Origin: Marinobacter segnicrescens
GTDB lineage: Bacteria; Pseudomonadota; Gammaproteobacteria; Pseudomonadales; Oleiphilaceae
Assembly (NCBI RefSeq): GCF_900111555.1
Contig: NZ_FOHZ01000001.1
Span: forward strand, 434,001-498,000
DNA: 64,000 nt
Direction: 5' to 3'
Shown here piece after piece: positions 9,148-18,785 of this stretch (its first letter is position 1; each line of letters opens with the position of its first letter). The notes beneath the pieces are model-generated. The model searched no databases. It saw only the letters and a program-made list of their open reading frames with translations, and was not told the DNA's origin. The position numbers and the translations under genes were made by a program.

Positions 9148-10113
9148 ATGATCAGCAAGCTTGAACAACTCAAAGCCATGACCACCGTGGTCGCCGACAC
9201 CGGTGACCTGGAAGCCATCGCCGAGTGGCGGCCACAGGATGCCACCACCAATCCATCGCTGTTGCTCAAGGCCGCAGGCTCAGACGCCTACCGTCCCATG
9301 CTGGACCAGGCGGTTGCTTTCGCAGCCCGCCAGGGCGGCTCCGACCAGGAACAGCTGAGCTGGGCTACCGATACCCTGGCGGTACTGGCCGGCAAGCAGA
9401 TACTGGACCTGATTCCCGGCGTGGTATCCACCGAGGTGGATGCCCGCCTGTCCTTTGATACCCGGGCCACCATCGACAAGGCCCGGCGCCTGGTCGAGCT
9501 GTACGACAGTCAGGGTGTGGATACCAGCCGTATACTGATCAAGATTGCTTCCACCTGGGAGGGCATCCGTGCAGCGGAGCAGCTGCAAAAGGAAGGCATC
9601 CACTGCAACCTGACCCTGCTGTTCTCCTTTGTCCAGGCGGCAGCCTGCGCCGACGCCGGGGCTTACCTGATCTCACCATTTGTGGGCCGCATCCTGGACT
9701 GGCACCTGGCCCACTGCGACCGGGATGCCTTCGCCCCGGAAGAAGATCCCGGTGTGCTGTCGGTAAGCCGTATCTATAATTACTACAAGGCCAATAGCTA
9801 CGACACCGTGGTCATGGGAGCCAGCTTCCGCAATACCGGTGAGATCGAGCAATTGGCCGGCTGTGACCGGCTGACCATCAGCCCGGCCCTGCTGAAGGCA
9901 CTCAAGGAGGATACCGGGGAGCTGCCCCGCCAACTGTCACCAGACAATGCCCACAGTGCGGACCGGCCCATGGCTATCGACGAACACCTGTTCCGCTGGG
10001 AATCCAACGAAGACGCCATGGCGACCGAGAAACTGGCCGAGGGCATTCGTCGCTTTGCCGCTGACCAGGTGGAACTGGAACAAAGGGTCAGCCAGCTCGC
10101 CCGGGCTGCCTGA
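9148..10113 (+). CDS. tal: Transaldolase
   Basis: Pentose phosphate enzyme moving a dihydroxyacetone unit between sedoheptulose 7-phosphate and glyceraldehyde 3-phosphate, giving fructose 6-phosphate and erythrose 4-phosphate. The 321-residue protein is TalB-like: the N-terminus has [12 protein letters not shown], and the Schiff-base Lys is K132 in [11 protein letters not shown], followed by CNLTLLFS. The ATG has a GAGGAA ribosome site 9-14 bases upstream. It heads a plus-strand run with terB-like, DAHP-synthase-like and phosphodiesterase genes, and its product erythrose 4-phosphate is a DAHP synthase substrate. Confidence 0.96.
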   Translation: MISKLEQLKAMTTVVADTGDLEAIAEWRPQDATTNPSLLLKAAGSDAYRPMLDQAVAFAARQGGSDQEQLSWATDTLAVLAGKQILDLIPGVVSTEVDARLSFDTRATIDKARRLVELYDSQGVDTSRILIKIASTWEGIRAAEQLQKEGIHCNLTLLFSFVQAAACADAGAYLISPFVGRILDWHLAHCDRDAFAPEEDPGVLSVSRIYNYYKANSYDTVVMGASFRNTGEIEQLAGCDRLTISPALLKALKEDTGELPRQLSPDNAHSADRPMAIDEHLFRWESNEDAMATEKLAEGIRRFAADQVELEQRVSQLARAA

Positions 10114-10131
10114 CCGGAGGACAATAGCTGG

Positions 10132-10590
10132 ATGATCAACCAACTTCGTCAATTGTTGTTTCCGGATACCGGTGCAAGGGGAGCACCCGCCGACCCTGAC
10201 CATCACCAGTTGGCAGTGGCGGCCACGGCACTGATGGTCCAGCTTTCCCGCATCGACAACCACGAGGATGAACGGGAGCTGGAAACCATCGTCGACTGTG
10301 CGGTCAAGGTTCACCAGGTGACACCGGAAGAAGCCCGGCAGATCCTCGACGACGCCCTGAACCATGCCGATGACTCCACCTCGATCTACGAATTCACCGG
10401 CCAGCTCAACGAGCAGCTAAGTCAGGATGCCAAGCAGCGGGTTCTGGAAAGTATCTGGCGGGTAGCACTGGCCGATGGCCGTATCGACAAGTACGAAGAA
10501 CACCTGATTCGCCGGATGGCCGAACTGCTGCACCTTAATCATCGGGAATACATGCAGGCCCGCCACCGGGCCAGTGACGCGCCGGCCTGA
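10132..10590 (+). CDS. TerB-family protein of unknown function
   Basis: A 152-residue, probably cytoplasmic, all-helical acidic protein. Two related helical blocks carry acidic turn motifs (LSRIDNHEDEREL and LADGRIDKYEEHLIRRMAELL), as in the TerB/DUF533-like family first named from tellurite-resistance loci, whose acidic residues can bind metal. None of the other ter genes is nearby, so tellurite resistance should not be assumed. It lies 18 bp after tal and 73 bp before the DAHP-synthase-like gene, with GGAGG upstream of its ATG. The family is fairly clear; the role is unknown. Confidence 0.75.
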   Translation: MINQLRQLLFPDTGARGAPADPDHHQLAVAATALMVQLSRIDNHEDERELETIVDCAVKVHQVTPEEARQILDDALNHADDSTSIYEFTGQLNEQLSQDAKQRVLESIWRVALADGRIDKYEEHLIRRMAELLHLNHREYMQARHRASDAPA

Positions 10591-10663
10591 TCGTCGGCTG
10601 CACTCATTCAAAACCCGGGCCGCCCCTGCGTCGCCCGGGTCTACCTGCTTCAGGAGAACCAAC

Positions 10664-11791
10664 ATGCTCGCCATACTCCATCCGGACACGCAGCTGGACA
10701 GCGACAGCTATCGTCAGACCATGAGCTTTCTTGAGCAACTGCCCGGGGTGGCGGTCAAGGTCCATGAAGTGGTAGGCGCCAGTCAGCGACTGACCGAAAT
10801 CTATCTGCTTGGCGACACCAAGAGCCTGGACAAGGACGAAATCGAAGCCCTGCCAGCAGTGGAGCGGGTTATCCGGATTTCCGATGACTACCGGATTCTG
10901 GGCCGGCACCGGGACGACCAGCGCCAGTCGGGATTCACCTATAACGGCGTGGAATTCAGCCAGCACAACCTGAACGTGTTCGCGGGCCTGTGCGCGGTGG
11001 ATACCCCCGAGCACGTGGAAATCATGATGCGGGCGCTGAGTGAGCAGGGCCAGCACTGCACTCGCATGGGGGCCTACAAACCGCGCACCAACCCCTACTC
11101 GTTCCAGGGCCATGGCAAAAGCTGCCTGCCCTGGGTATTCGAGACCGCCGGCAAACACGATATCCGTGTGGTGGCCATGGAAATTACCCATGAAAGCCAT
11201 ATCGAGGAAATCGACGAGTGCCTGGAGAAACTGGGGCGCCCTACTGGCGTCATGCTGCAGGTGGGCACCCGTAACACCCAGAACTTCGAGCTGCTCAAGG
11301 CCATCGGCCGCCAGAAAACCTATCCGGTACTGCTTAAACGTGGTTTCGGCATTACCCTGAACGAATCCCTGAACGCGGCGGAATACCTCGCCAGCGAGGG
11401 CAATGCCAACGTGGTGTTCTGCCTGCGCGGCATGAAAACCGACGCTGGCCAGCCCCATCGCAATATGGTCGACTTCGCCCATGTGCCCACCGTGAAACGG
11501 CTGACCCGTATGCCGGTGTGCATTGATCCATCCCACTCCGTCGGTAGCCGAGACAAGGCCCCGGATGGCATCCCCGACGTCATGCACGCTACCGCCCAGG
11601 GCGTGGTTGCCGGTGCCAACATGGTGCTCGTAGACTTCCATCCGCGCCCGGAAAAAGCGCTGGTCGACGGCCCACAGGCGCTGTTGATGGACGAGCTGCC
11701 TGCGTACCTTGAAGACGTCCACGAATGTCACCAACTCTGGAAGAAACGCCAGCAGCTTTACCGGAACACAGGAGAAGCCAGGGCAAAATGA
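10664..11791 (+). CDS. Divergent type I-beta DAHP-synthase-like aldolase
   Basis: A 375-residue protein with an N-terminal ferredoxin-like regulatory segment (about 1-80) and a barrel related to type I-beta 3-deoxy-7-phosphoheptulonate synthase, which joins phosphoenolpyruvate and erythrose 4-phosphate. Recognisable motifs are GAYKPRTNPYSFQG, QVGTRNTQNFELL, PVLLKRGFG, IDPSH and HPRPEKAL. Aligned by eye to remembered family members, C110, H291 and D335 keep metal-ligand positions, but the usual GPC is GLC (108-110) and the ligand Glu is D324. The start ATG has AGGAGA at the right spacing. It follows tal and overlaps the next gene by ATGA. Activity is probable but not certain. Confidence 0.72.
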   Translation: MLAILHPDTQLDSDSYRQTMSFLEQLPGVAVKVHEVVGASQRLTEIYLLGDTKSLDKDEIEALPAVERVIRISDDYRILGRHRDDQRQSGFTYNGVEFSQHNLNVFAGLCAVDTPEHVEIMMRALSEQGQHCTRMGAYKPRTNPYSFQGHGKSCLPWVFETAGKHDIRVVAMEITHESHIEEIDECLEKLGRPTGVMLQVGTRNTQNFELLKAIGRQKTYPVLLKRGFGITLNESLNAAEYLASEGNANVVFCLRGMKTDAGQPHRNMVDFAHVPTVKRLTRMPVCIDPSHSVGSRDKAPDGIPDVMHATAQGVVAGANMVLVDFHPRPEKALVDGPQALLMDELPAYLEDVHECHQLWKKRQQLYRNTGEARAK

Positions 11792-12579
11792 TCATCTATG
11801 GTCATCGCGGAGCCCGGGGTGAAGCCCCGGAGAATACTCTGGCCGGGTTCACCACGGCCTACCGTCATGGAATCCGGCACTTTGAACTGGACGTGCAATT
11901 GTCGTCTGACGGTATCCCCGTGGTCATTCATGATCTGACCCTTGAGCGCACCACCGGCAAGACCGGCAAGGTGGCCAACCAGAGCGTCGCCGAGCTTTCC
12001 CGGCTGGATGCCCGAACTAACACTGCGCCCTGGCCGGACCCGGTGGGCGTACCCACCCTGGAGCAAGTACTGGATGCCTGCCCCGAGGTCGCCCACTATC
12101 AACTGGAAGTCAAGCCGGATGGCCGCAACCGGCTGAATATCCTCTGCAACCGGCTAACGGAGATGATTCAGCGCAGGAAGCTGTTCGAAACCGTAGTCGT
12201 TACCTCGTCCGATGGCTGGTTCCTGCAACAGATCAAGCGACGGAACCGCAAGATTCACACGGGTTACGTGGCAGGCCGGCGGTTTCCCCGACCTGTCATC
12301 ACGGCCCGGCGATTGGAGTGCAGTTACCTGATTCCCAGCTGGCGGATATGTTCAGCGGATATGGTCAACCAGGCGCACCGGCATGATATGCAGGTGTCGG
12401 TCTGGACCGTAAACCGCATCCACGACATGTTGCTCATGGAAGATATGGGCGTGAACAGCATTATCACGGACTTCCCCACCAGCACCCGGATCTACTTCGA
12501 CAACCGGGCGGTGAGGCTACCCCGACCGTCTGAGGCGACGGCGGAGCAAGAGGAAGGACACGGCGCCACGACAGCCTGA
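11788..12579 (+). CDS. Glycerophosphodiester phosphodiesterase (cytosolic, UgpQ-like)
   Basis: Hydrolyses glycerophosphodiesters to sn-glycerol 3-phosphate and an alcohol. The 263-residue protein opens directly with the catalytic motif YGHRGARGEAPENTLAGF (H6, R7) and has the second catalytic His at H48 in VIHDLTLERTT, with acidic metal ligands in FELDVQLSSDG. No signal peptide is present, so it resembles cytosolic UgpQ rather than periplasmic GlpQ. The ATG overlaps the preceding TGA (ATGA), indicating coupling. The C-terminus is followed by a gap of 52 bp to convergent sthA. Confidence 0.9.
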   Translation: MIIYGHRGARGEAPENTLAGFTTAYRHGIRHFELDVQLSSDGIPVVIHDLTLERTTGKTGKVANQSVAELSRLDARTNTAPWPDPVGVPTLEQVLDACPEVAHYQLEVKPDGRNRLNILCNRLTEMIQRRKLFETVVVTSSDGWFLQQIKRRNRKIHTGYVAGRRFPRPVITARRLECSYLIPSWRICSADMVNQAHRHDMQVSVWTVNRIHDMLLMEDMGVNSIITDFPTSTRIYFDNRAVRLPRPSEATAEQEEGHGATTA

Positions 12580-12631
12580 TCCGGCGAGGCCACACTGGCC
12601 CAAGCCGAATCCGGACCGCACGGCCCCCGGT

Positions 12632-14026
12632 TTATTCGAAAATCCGGTTCAGGCCGTTAAGGGCAGCTACCCGGTAGGCTTCCGCCATGGTCGGGTAGTT
12701 AAAGGTGGTATTGATGAAATAGTTCAGGGAATTGGCCTCCCCTTCCTGGTTCATGATGGCCTGTCCGATGTGGACGATCTCGGCCGCCTGGTCACCAAAG
12801 CAGTGAATGCCCAGGATCTCCCGGGTCTCCCGATGGAACAGGATCTTCAGCATGCCCACTTTCTCACCGGTGATCTGCGCGCGCGCCAGGTCCTTGAAGA
12901 ACGCCTGACCCACATCATAGGGCACTTTCTTCTCAGTCAGCTCCCGCTCGGTCGGGCCCACGGAACTGATTTCGGGAATGGTGTAGATACCAGTAGGTAC
13001 ATCCGACACAAACCGGAAGTACTCGTCCTTGACCAGGTCCGAGGATGCAGATCGGCCCTGGTCATAGGCAGCACTGGCCAGGCTGGGCCAGCCTATGACA
13101 TCGCCTGCGGCATAGATATTGGGAACCGCGGTACGATAATGCTCATCCACCTGCAGCTGGCCCCGGCTGTTCGGCTCCAGCTCGAGGTTTTCCAGCCCCA
13201 GGTTGTCGGTGTTGCCGGCGCGCCCGTTACACCAAAGGAAGGCATCCGCGCGGATCTTCTTGCCGGACTTGAGCGACAGCACCACCCCATGGTCATCGCC
13301 GTCCACCGATTCGTACTCTTCGTTATGGCGCACCAGCACCCCGTTGTTTCGCAGGTGGTAGCTGAGGGCATCAGAAATTTCGTCATCCAGGAATGACAGC
13401 AGGCGGTTACCCGGGTTGATCAGGTCAACCTTGACCCCAAGCCCCGCAAAAATGGAGGCATACTCTGAACCGATTACCCCGGCACCATAGATAATCAGCG
13501 TGCGTGGCGTGTGGGACAGGTTGAGAATGGTGTCGCTGTTGTAGATACGGCGATGGCGGAAGTTCACATCCGGCGGCATGTAAGGCCGTGAACCCGTGGC
13601 AATGATGGCCTGCTTGAAGTTGAGCACCTCTGATGTCTTGGCACCGCGGACCTCAAGCCGGTTCTTGTCCAGGAAGAAGGCCCGGCCATTGATCAGGTTG
13701 ACCCGGTTGCGGGAGTAGAACTGGGTGCGAAGCTTGACCTGCTTGTCGATTACCTTCTGTGCATTCTGCAAGACCCTGGGAAAGGAAAACCAGCGTGGCT
13801 CACCAATGTCCCGGAACATCTGGTTGGTGTTGAAGGTGATGATCTGCTTGACGGAGTGCCTGAGGGCCTTGGAGGGAATGGTGCCCCAGTGGGTGCAGTT
13901 GCCCCCGACAGTGGGCTTGTCTTCAATGATTGCAACGCGCTTGCCATGCTTGGTGGCATTCATGGCCGCACCTTCTCCGGCGGGGCCTGCGCCAATCACC
14001 ACGACGTCATAATGATGTTCAGGCAT
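12632..14026 (-). CDS. sthA: Soluble pyridine nucleotide transhydrogenase
   Basis: FAD flavoprotein that moves reducing equivalents between NADPH and NAD+, usually consuming excess NADPH. The FAD site is [13 protein letters not shown] near the N-terminus. In the disulfide-reductase motif [16 protein letters not shown] the first Cys is present (C44) but the second is Thr (T49), the accepted difference between SthA and lipoamide dehydrogenase. Length is 464 residues, as expected. The ATG at 14026 is preferred over a GTG four codons upstream that merges with the AGGAG ribosome site. It lies just downstream of the nqr operon on the same strand. Confidence 0.93.
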   Translation of the reverse strand: MPEHHYDVVVIGAGPAGEGAAMNATKHGKRVAIIEDKPTVGGNCTHWGTIPSKALRHSVKQIITFNTNQMFRDIGEPRWFSFPRVLQNAQKVIDKQVKLRTQFYSRNRVNLINGRAFFLDKNRLEVRGAKTSEVLNFKQAIIATGSRPYMPPDVNFRHRRIYNSDTILNLSHTPRTLIIYGAGVIGSEYASIFAGLGVKVDLINPGNRLLSFLDDEISDALSYHLRNNGVLVRHNEEYESVDGDDHGVVLSLKSGKKIRADAFLWCNGRAGNTDNLGLENLELEPNSRGQLQVDEHYRTAVPNIYAAGDVIGWPSLASAAYDQGRSASSDLVKDEYFRFVSDVPTGIYTIPEISSVGPTERELTEKKVPYDVGQAFFKDLARAQITGEKVGMLKILFHRETREILGIHCFGDQAAEIVHIGQAIMNQEGEANSLNYFINTTFNYPTMAEAYRVAALNGLNRIFE

Positions 14027-14055
14027 CAGGACGGTCACTCCTTATCGCGTGGTCG

Positions 14056-14096
14056 TTAAATAAAAACAGCCCACCGGCAACCCCAGGCCACCGGGA
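14056..14096 (-). terminator. Possible terminator between nqrM and sthA
   Basis: On the minus strand a GC-rich segment with repeated CCGGTGG runs into GTTTTTATTT. The pairing (GGC/GCC inside, CCC/GGG outside, mismatches between) is imperfect. It may end the nqr transcript before sthA. The U-rich tract is the main support. Confidence 0.35.
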
Positions 14097-14127
14097 GCAG
14101 GGATCCTCGTGTTATGTCAGTACGGTA

Positions 14128-14370
14128 TCAAGACCCGCTACGCTTGCCTGCGTCTGCCGCGTCATAGGCCAGGTTGTTGCCCGCCGGGTCTTCTTCGCTG
14201 TTCTCGCACTTGCTGGTATCACCGCCACAGATTTCGCAAGGCCCGGTAATGCCCGCCGCGCCCAGACCACCACAAGTGCCGGTGATGGGCTTGCGCCCGA
14301 AAATAACCCCTACGGACATGGCGGCGACCAGCAGGCCCACAATCAACAACGCCAGTAAGAACGTACCCAT
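14128..14370 (-). CDS. nqrM: Na+-NQR maturation factor NqrM
   Basis: An 80-residue DUF539 protein needed to install the iron centre coordinated by NqrD and NqrE. It has one N-terminal membrane helix (about residues 3-23) followed by a Cys-rich segment (TGTCGGLG, GPCEICGGD, KCEN) with four Cys that can bind iron. A clear GGAGG ribosome site precedes the ATG. It is the last gene of the nqr cluster, 12 bp after apbE, which fits its role in finishing the complex. Confidence 0.92.
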   Translation of the reverse strand: MGTFLLALLIVGLLVAAMSVGVIFGRKPITGTCGGLGAAGITGPCEICGGDTSKCENSEEDPAGNNLAYDAADAGKRSGS

Positions 14371-14382
14371 GACTACCTCCAG

Positions 14383-15432
14383 TCACTCAATCAGCCAGGT
14401 GGCAAAGGCAGGGGTGTGACGGGTTTCGAACCCCTCACCTTCACGCACGATAAAATAGACCGCCAGATTTTCCTGCAAAGCCAGCCGATAACCCTCCTCG
14501 AACCCCAGTACGGTAAACGCTGTGGCCCAGGCATCAGCCATCATCGATGACTCATGAATAACCGTTACCGAGGCCAACCTGTGACCAACCGGCCTTCCGG
14601 TTACAGGGTCTATGGTATGGGAGAATCGCTGGCCATTGGATTCGTAATAGTTACGATAATCCCCGGATGTTGCCATGCTACTCCGGTCCATGGCCACGAC
14701 ACGGTTTACCTGCCGACCCTGGACGTCCGGCTGCTCGACCGCCAGGCGCCATGCAGATCCATCGGGCTTTCGCCCATTCACCCTGACCTCACCCCCGATT
14801 TCCACCAGGTACCGGTCCACACCCTCGCTTTCAAGGTACCGGGCGACCGCATCGACCCCGTAGCCCTTGGCAATGCCGGAGAGGTCAAGGTATTGCTTGC
14901 GCTCGGCACGGATGGCGTTCCGCTCAGGGTCCAGTTCCAGAAAGCGAAAACCGGTATTGGCGAGCTTGTCTGCCAACAGCTGGTCATCCGGTATCGTTTG
15001 AGGGCGCCCCTCCGGGCCGAACCCCCACAGGTTCACCACCGGACCAATGGTGATATCGAAGGCACCACCCGATCGCTCAGAAACCTGCCTGGCGGCTGCC
15101 AGCACCTCGAACATGGCATCGGAGACCGGTGTCCACTCCGACTGATCATCCTTCAGGTTGAAGCGGCTGAGCTCCGAATCCTCCCGCCAGGTGGACATGC
15201 TGGCATCCACAGACTCCAGGGTTTTCGTTATACCTTGCGACAAATCTTCAAGGGTTTCCCTGTCGTCGGTCAATACGACATTGATATGGTACCCGGTACC
15301 AAAGATTCCCCCGGTGATTTCCCAGATCTTTTCCTCTGGCTCAAACGAACAACCCGCCAGGGCGACCAGAGCCAGCATCGCAAGGATGCTGGCTCTGGCT
15401 ACCCTGACGGGTCGAGACATGCCGGATGTCAT
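14383..15432 (-). CDS. apbE: FAD:protein FMN transferase ApbE
   Basis: Mg2+-dependent periplasmic lipoprotein that splits FAD and attaches FMN to Thr in the S(T)GAT motifs of NqrB and NqrC. The signal sequence ends in LAGC (Cys28). Family motifs include STWREDSELSRFN, GGAFDITIGPVVNLWGFG, YLDLSGIAKGYGVD and the C-terminal DAWATAFTVLG metal site. Length is 349 residues; the ATG four codons in is an alternative start. It follows nqrF by 9 bp and both of its substrates are encoded in the same operon. Confidence 0.94.
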   Translation of the reverse strand: MTSGMSRPVRVARASILAMLALVALAGCSFEPEEKIWEITGGIFGTGYHINVVLTDDRETLEDLSQGITKTLESVDASMSTWREDSELSRFNLKDDQSEWTPVSDAMFEVLAAARQVSERSGGAFDITIGPVVNLWGFGPEGRPQTIPDDQLLADKLANTGFRFLELDPERNAIRAERKQYLDLSGIAKGYGVDAVARYLESEGVDRYLVEIGGEVRVNGRKPDGSAWRLAVEQPDVQGRQVNRVVAMDRSSMATSGDYRNYYESNGQRFSHTIDPVTGRPVGHRLASVTVIHESSMMADAWATAFTVLGFEEGYRLALQENLAVYFIVREGEGFETRHTPAFATWLIE

Positions 15433-15441
15433 CTGAGTGTC

Positions 15442-16668
15442 TTAACCCCCGAAGTCGTCCAGCATGATGTTTTCATCTTCCACACCAAGATCCTTGAGCA
15501 TCTTGATCACGGAAGCATTCATGATGGGGGGCCCACACATGTAGTACTCGCAGTCTTCCGGTGCCGGGTGGTCCTTCAGATAGTTCTCGTACAGTACATT
15601 GTGAATGAACCCGGTCGGGCCGTCCCAGTTATCTTCCGGCAGCGCATCAGACAGCGCTACATGCCACTCGAAGTTGTCATTCTCCCGGGCCAGCATGTCG
15701 AAGTCTTCCACATAGAACATCTCGCGGACACTCCGGGCACCATACCAGAAGCTGATCTTGCGCTTGGAGTTCAGGCGCTTGAGCTGGTCGAAGATATGGG
15801 AGCGCATGGGCGCCATACCGGCACCACCACCGATGAATACCATTTCCGCGTCTGTCTTCTTGGCGAAGAACTCACCGAACGGCCCCATCACCGTTACCTT
15901 GTCACCCGGCTTCAGGTTGAACACGTAACTGGACATGATGCCCGGCGGATGGTCGGTGCCCGGGGGCGGTGTGGCAATCCGGATATTGAACTTGAGCAGC
16001 CCTTTTTCTTCCGGATAGTTGGCCATGGAGTAGGCGCGGATGGTCTCTTCCTTGTTGATGGCCTTGTAGCGCCAGATATCGTGCTTGTCCCAGTCTTCGT
16101 GGAACTCTTCCTCGATATCGAAATCCTTGAAATTGATTTCGTAGGGCGGGCACTCCAGCTGCACATAGCCACCAGCGCGGAAGTCCACTTCCTCGCCTTC
16201 CGGCAGCTTCAGCACCAGTTCCTTGATGAAGGTGGCGACGTTGTGGTTGGAGATAACCTCGCATTCCCACTTCTTCACGCCGAAGAACTCTTCCGGCACC
16301 TCGATCTTCATGTCCTGCTTGACAGGAACCTGGCAGGACAGGCGCCAGCCTTCCTTCTCTTCCCGCGGGGTGAAGTGGGTCTTTTCGGTGGGCAGCATGG
16401 CGCCGCCGCCGTCAAACACCTTGCACTTGCACTGGGCACAGGTACCGCCGCCGCCACAGGCGGAGGACAGGAAGATACCGCTGTTGGCCAGGGTACCCAG
16501 CAGCTTGCCACCGGCACTGGTCTTTACCGTGTGCTCGGGGTCATCGTTGATCTCAATGGTCACATCACCGGTGCTTACCAGCCGGGAGCGGGCGGCGAGG
16601 ATGATCGCCACCAGCGCCAGAACGATAACGGTGAACATGACCACGCCGAGAATGATTTCTGTATTCAT
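15442..16668 (-). CDS. nqrF: Na+-NQR subunit F (NADH dehydrogenase module)
   Basis: Electron entry subunit that oxidises NADH with FAD and passes electrons through a 2Fe-2S cluster. The 408-residue protein has an N-terminal membrane helix, a plant-type ferredoxin domain with the Cys set [14 protein letters not shown], a flavin-binding [11 protein letters not shown] motif and a C-terminal NAD-binding part with [17 protein letters not shown] and YYMCGPPIM. It ends with the usual aromatic-free LDDFGG tail. It is the sixth structural nqr gene, followed by apbE. Confidence 0.97.
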   Translation of the reverse strand: MNTEIILGVVMFTVIVLALVAIILAARSRLVSTGDVTIEINDDPEHTVKTSAGGKLLGTLANSGIFLSSACGGGGTCAQCKCKVFDGGGAMLPTEKTHFTPREEKEGWRLSCQVPVKQDMKIEVPEEFFGVKKWECEVISNHNVATFIKELVLKLPEGEEVDFRAGGYVQLECPPYEINFKDFDIEEEFHEDWDKHDIWRYKAINKEETIRAYSMANYPEEKGLLKFNIRIATPPPGTDHPPGIMSSYVFNLKPGDKVTVMGPFGEFFAKKTDAEMVFIGGGAGMAPMRSHIFDQLKRLNSKRKISFWYGARSVREMFYVEDFDMLARENDNFEWHVALSDALPEDNWDGPTGFIHNVLYENYLKDHPAPEDCEYYMCGPPIMNASVIKMLKDLGVEDENIMLDDFGG

Positions 16669-16705
16669 GGTCTCGCCTTTTCGTTAAACCGAATCACCGG
16701 GTTGG

Positions 16706-17314
16706 TTACAGGGAAATACCGGAGAAGGACATGAAGCCCAGTGACATCAGACCTACAGTGATGAAGGTGATGCCAAGGCCGCGCAGGCCTTCGGGAACGT
16801 CACTGTACTTCAGTTTCTCACGGATACCCGCCAGTGCAACGATAGCCAGGGCCCAGCCCACGCCAGCGCCAAAGCCATATACCAGACTTTCGCCAGAGGT
16901 GTAGTCACGCTCCACCATGAACAGTGACGCACCCAGGATGGCGCAGTTCACGGTAATCAGCGGCAGGAACACACCCAAAGCGGCATAGAGCGCGGGGATG
17001 TACTTGTCCAGCACCATCTCCATGATCTGAACGATGGCGGCAATAACACCAATGTAGGTCAGCAGCCCCAGGAAGCTCAGATCGACGTTTGGCAGACCCG
17101 CCCACTCCAGGGCACCTTCCCGCAGGATGGTGTTATACAGCAGGTTGTTCACCGGCACAGTGACGGTCAGCACCACCACAACGGCAATACCAAGACCAAT
17201 GGCGGCCTCGATCTTCTTGGAAATGGCCAGGAAGGTACACATCCCCAGAAAGAAGGCCAGCGCCATGTTCTCAACGAAAATGGCCTTGAGGATCAGACTG
17301 ATATAGTGCTCCAT
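16706..17314 (-). CDS. nqrE: Na+-NQR subunit E
   Basis: Integral membrane subunit of 202 residues with six helices. C26 (LGMCTFLA) and C124 ([10 protein letters not shown]) fall in the two half-helix motifs that, with two Cys of NqrD, hold the buried iron centre in the middle of the membrane. The start ATG shares one base with the nqrD stop (TGATG), so translation is coupled. Confidence 0.96.
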   Translation of the reverse strand: MEHYISLILKAIFVENMALAFFLGMCTFLAISKKIEAAIGLGIAVVVVLTVTVPVNNLLYNTILREGALEWAGLPNVDLSFLGLLTYIGVIAAIVQIMEMVLDKYIPALYAALGVFLPLITVNCAILGASLFMVERDYTSGESLVYGFGAGVGWALAIVALAGIREKLKYSDVPEGLRGLGITFITVGLMSLGFMSFSGISL

Positions 17315-17979
17315 CAGAAGGCCTCCTTGGCTTTGTGGCGTGACATCTTGAAGTCAGGCTCTTCAACCTGCTCAGGCTTCCAGGCGCGCAGGCCCCAGAT
17401 GGCCAGGCCGATGATGAAAAACGCACTCGGCGGCAGCAGCAGCAGGCCGTTGGGCACGTACCAGCCACCTTCGTTAACGGTCGGCATCAGCGTGAGCCCG
17501 AACAGCGAACCGGCACCGATCAGCTCGCGGAAGAAAGCCACGAAAAGCAGCATCACCGAGTAGCCCAGGCCGTTACCGACACCATCCAGGAAACTGAGGA
17601 GCGGCGGGTTGTTCATGGCAAAGCCTTCCGCACGGCCCATAACGATACAGTTGGTAATAATCAGTCCAACAAATACCGACAGCTGCTTGGAGATCTCATA
17701 GGCATAGGCCTTGAGGATCTGGTCTACCACGATAACCAGGGACGCAATAATGGTCATCTGCACGATGATCCGGATGCTGCCCGGAATCTGGGTACGCACC
17801 AGTGAGACTGCCAGGTTGGAAAAGGCCGTTACCGCGATAACCGCCAGACACATGACAATGGTCACATTCAGGCTTGTGGTTACCGCCAGCGCCGAGCAGA
17901 TCCCCAGGATCTGCAGGGCGATGGGGTTGTTACTGAAAATCGGTTCGAAGAGAACCTGTTTGGCTGAAGCGCCTGCCAT
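17314..17979 (-). CDS. nqrD: Na+-NQR subunit D
   Basis: Membrane subunit of 221 residues, homologous to NqrE in inverted orientation. C28 ([11 protein letters not shown]) and C111 ([12 protein letters not shown]) are the expected iron ligands. It lies 2 bp after nqrC and is coupled to nqrE by a one-base overlap. Confidence 0.96.
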   Translation of the reverse strand: MAGASAKQVLFEPIFSNNPIALQILGICSALAVTTSLNVTIVMCLAVIAVTAFSNLAVSLVRTQIPGSIRIIVQMTIIASLVIVVDQILKAYAYEISKQLSVFVGLIITNCIVMGRAEGFAMNNPPLLSFLDGVGNGLGYSVMLLFVAFFRELIGAGSLFGLTLMPTVNEGGWYVPNGLLLLPPSAFFIIGLAIWGLRAWKPEQVEEPDFKMSRHKAKEAF

Positions 17980-17981
17980 GA

Positions 17982-18785
17982 TCAGACCTCCCCTTCACGA
18001 AGTTTTTGCAGGAATGGCGCAAAACCGCGGTCGCCCATCCAGTAATTAACCAGCTGCTGGACACCACGGCTGGTCAGGGTTGCCCCGGACAGAGCGTCAA
18101 TCTTGTGTTCCCTGTCACGGGTATCGGAGCTCACACCGCCTTTGACCAGCTGGATTTGCGGCTCGGTCTTGTCATCACCGTAGAGTTCCTTGCCAACCCA
18201 CTGCTGCTTCCAGCGGGGGTTGTCCACTTCACCCCCCAGACCCGGCGTTTCCGCATGGGCGTAGAAGCCAAGACCTTCAATGGTGTTCAGGTCCCCTTCC
18301 AGGGACACGAAACCGTACAGGGTTGACCACAGGCCGTAACCGTGAATCGGCAGCACCACCCGGACCATTTCACCGCCTTCCTGCAGCATATAGATCTTGG
18401 CCACGTCCGGACGACGCTTGATACCGGCCTTGTCTTCACTTGCCGGGATGTTTGTGGACATGTCAGGGTCAGAAGCTGCCTTGTACATATCGTACTTCAT
18501 GGGATCTTCCACGCCGACGGCAGAAGGCTCCACAAACTGACCAGTCTCGAGGTCCACCAGGCGCACGTCGAAACGGGCGAAGGTTTCCTCGATGTCCTCA
18601 ACACTCATCCCGGACTGAAGCATACCAGCAGCGGACAGAATGTTGGTCTTGATGTCCAGGTTCTGGTTCTGGATCTGCGCCGGGCGGAGCATGACGGCGG
18701 CGGTGGACACCACCACCGAGAACACGATGCTCAGCACCAGCGCCACCATCAGGGTTCTGGAGACAGTATCTTTAGCTTTAGCCAC
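17982..18785 (-). CDS. nqrC: Na+-NQR subunit C (covalent FMN)
   Basis: Subunit with one N-terminal membrane helix and a periplasmic domain that carries FMN bound to Thr in [11 protein letters not shown] (T236 with this start). The start is read as GTG at 18785: a GGAGG lies 7 bases upstream and the first residues become [13 protein letters not shown], like other NqrC. A TTG two codons further up would sit almost on the ribosome site. The gene overlaps the nqrB stop by 8 bp. Length 267 residues. Confidence 0.95.
   Translation of the reverse strand: MAKAKDTVSRTLMVALVLSIVFSVVVSTAAVMLRPAQIQNQNLDIKTNILSAAGMLQSGMSVEDIEETFARFDVRLVDLETGQFVEPSAVGVEDPMKYDMYKAASDPDMSTNIPASEDKAGIKRRPDVAKIYMLQEGGEMVRVVLPIHGYGLWSTLYGFVSLEGDLNTIEGLGFYAHAETPGLGGEVDNPRWKQQWVGKELYGDDKTEPQIQLVKGGVSSDTRDREHKIDALSGATLTSRGVQQLVNYWMGDRGFAPFLQKLREGEV

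Noticed and set aside
10132..10590. Tellurite resistance gene
   Set aside because: Only the TerB-like fold is present; no terC, terD, terE or terZ lies near, so resistance cannot be claimed.
10604..11734. 376-codon open frame on the minus strand over the DAHP-synthase-like gene
   Set aside because: Antisense shadow; the plus strand has a ribosome site, conserved motifs and a coupled downstream gene.
12632..14026. Lipoamide dehydrogenase
   Set aside because: The second redox Cys is replaced by Thr in the CTHWGT motif and no 2-oxoacid dehydrogenase genes are adjacent, so SthA fits better.
14554..16734. 726-codon open frame on the plus strand across apbE and nqrF
   Set aside because: It is antisense to two clear nqr-cluster genes, has a Gln/His/Arg-biased composition typical of high-GC shadow frames and no family resemblance.
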